Positions 6,215-6,954 of a stretch of 6,954 nt of DNA are shown here, piece by piece. Each line of letters begins with the position of its first letter. Positions within the stretch are counted from its first letter, which is position 1. The DNA lies in contig JAFGWD010000244.1 of the NCBI GenBank assembly GCA_016937315.1, positions 1 to 6,954 of the forward strand, read 5' to 3'. This DNA is from Rhodospirillaceae bacterium. GTDB lineage: Bacteria; Pseudomonadota; Alphaproteobacteria; Rhodospirillales; Rhodospirillaceae. The notes beneath the pieces were generated by a model, which saw nothing but the letters and a program-made list of their open reading frames with translations, searched no databases and had not been told where the DNA came from. The position numbers and the translations under genes were made by a program.

Positions 6215-6954
6215 TTATTTGCTCCCCCGCAGCAGCGTCGGCACGGCGGTAAAATCCGCAGCGGTTTCCATCACCTGCGCGGCACGCAGGATGGTTTCCT
6301 CGTCAAACGGACGACCAATCAGTTGCAGCCCCAAGGGCAAACCCTTTTGCGACAACCCGCCGGGCAGCGACAGCGCGGGCAAGCCCGCCAAAGACGCGGG
6401 CACCGTGAACACATCGTTCAGGTACATGGTGATGGGATCGACCTTCGCCCCACCAGCAATGGGGAAAGGATCGGACGGCGCGGTTGGCGTCAGGATCACA
6501 TCGACGGTCTTGAAGGCTTCGTGAAAATCCTTGGCAATCAACGCTCGCACCTTCTGCGCTTTCAGGTAATAGGCCTCGTAATACCCGGCAGACAGCACGT
6601 AGGTGCCGATCAAGATGCGGCGTTTGACTTCCTTGCCGAAGCCCGCAGCGCGGGTCTTCATGTACATCTCGTCCAGATTGCCCCCGTTTTCGACGCGCAA
6701 GCCATAGCGCACGCCATCATAGCGGGCGAGGTTCGAAGACGCCTCAGCCGGGGCAATGATGTAATAGGTTGCCAACGCCTTATCGGTGTGCGGCAGAGAG
6801 ATATCCACGATCTCCGCACCCGCGTCTTTCAGCCAAGTGATTCCCTGATCCCACAGCGCAGCAATTTCGCTCGACAGGCCGCCGGGACGATATTCCTTCG
6901 GAATACCAACCTTCAAGCCACGCACATCGCCAGTCAGCGCCTTTTCAAAGTCCG
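6215..6954 (-). CDS. gatA: Asp-tRNA(Asn)/Glu-tRNA(Gln) amidotransferase subunit A, C-terminal half, partial at right edge
   Basis: GatA is the amidase-signature glutaminase subunit that releases ammonia from glutamine for GatB. About 245 codons are visible, roughly half of a typical GatA, ending LLRGSK at a TAA (6215-6217). The frame runs off the right edge without a stop: it reads DFEKALTGDVRGLKVGIPKEY, the normal interior sequence of GatA. The GTG at 6925 is therefore an internal Val and not a start. Recognisable segments are APAEASSNLARYDGVRYG, then ILTPTAPSDPFP, then VPASLAGLPALSLPGG and LPLGLQLIGRPFDE. The Lys and paired Ser residues of the catalytic triad lie in the missing N-terminal half. 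It is upstream of gatB in one operon; gatC would be expected further upstream, outside the window. Confidence 0.96.
   Translation of the reverse strand, partial: DFEKALTGDVRGLKVGIPKEYRPGGLSSEIAALWDQGITWLKDAGAEIVDISLPHTDKALATYYIIAPAEASSNLARYDGVRYGLRVENGGNLDEMYMKTRAAGFGKEVKRRILIGTYVLSAGYYEAYYLKAQKVRALIAKDFHEAFKTVDVILTPTAPSDPFPIAGGAKVDPITMYLNDVFTVPASLAGLPALSLPGGLSQKGLPLGLQLIGRPFDEETILRAAQVMETAADFTAVPTLLRGSK

Noticed and set aside
5581..6252. Plus-strand ORF of 223 codons opposite gatB
   Set aside because: It is the antisense shadow of the well-conserved gatB coding sequence and matches no family that I know.
6923..6925. GTG as the start of gatA
   Set aside because: The frame stays open to the window edge and reads typical internal GatA sequence (DFEKALTGD) before it; a GatA beginning here would lack the catalytic triad.

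Overview
The window looks like chromosomal DNA of an alphaproteobacterium, most likely of the Rhodospirillales type. The basis is a moderately high GC content, an RNase E with an enlarged S1 domain and a C-terminal GWW motif, and a divergent amidase / RNase E gene pair that is common in that class. No mobile element, CRISPR array, tRNA or rRNA was seen. I found no clearly new multi-gene system: the window is mostly core housekeeping DNA. Its least explained parts are two intergenic regions.

Layout. (1) At the left edge, on the minus strand, is the 5' end of an AMIN-domain N-acetylmuramoyl-L-alanine amidase with a Tat signal; its catalytic domain lies outside the window. (2) A 670-bp divergent spacer follows. 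Its right-hand 430 bp fold by eye into at least four hairpins and precede rne, so they are a plausible autoregulatory leader. (3) The rne gene encodes an 890-residue RNase E with complete catalytic motifs and a long charged degradosome-type tail, closed by a hairpin terminator that can work in both directions. (4) A 380-bp gap holds two candidate tiny ORFs on the minus strand. They share a frame, are separated by one TGA, and read toward that same terminator. (5) On the plus strand is an outer-membrane lipocalin lipoprotein (blc). (6) A second symmetric terminator lies in the convergent gap. (7) On the minus strand is the end of a gat operon: gatA (C-terminal half, running off the right edge) and then gatB, 1 nt apart.

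Functionally these are separate transcription units. The amidase splits septal peptidoglycan, RNase E drives RNA turnover and processing, Blc is an outer-membrane lipid-binding lipoprotein, and GatA/GatB are two subunits of the amidotransferase that makes Gln-tRNA(Gln) and/or Asn-tRNA(Asn) from mischarged tRNA. All assignments come from reading the sequence and recalling family motifs; no database search was run.
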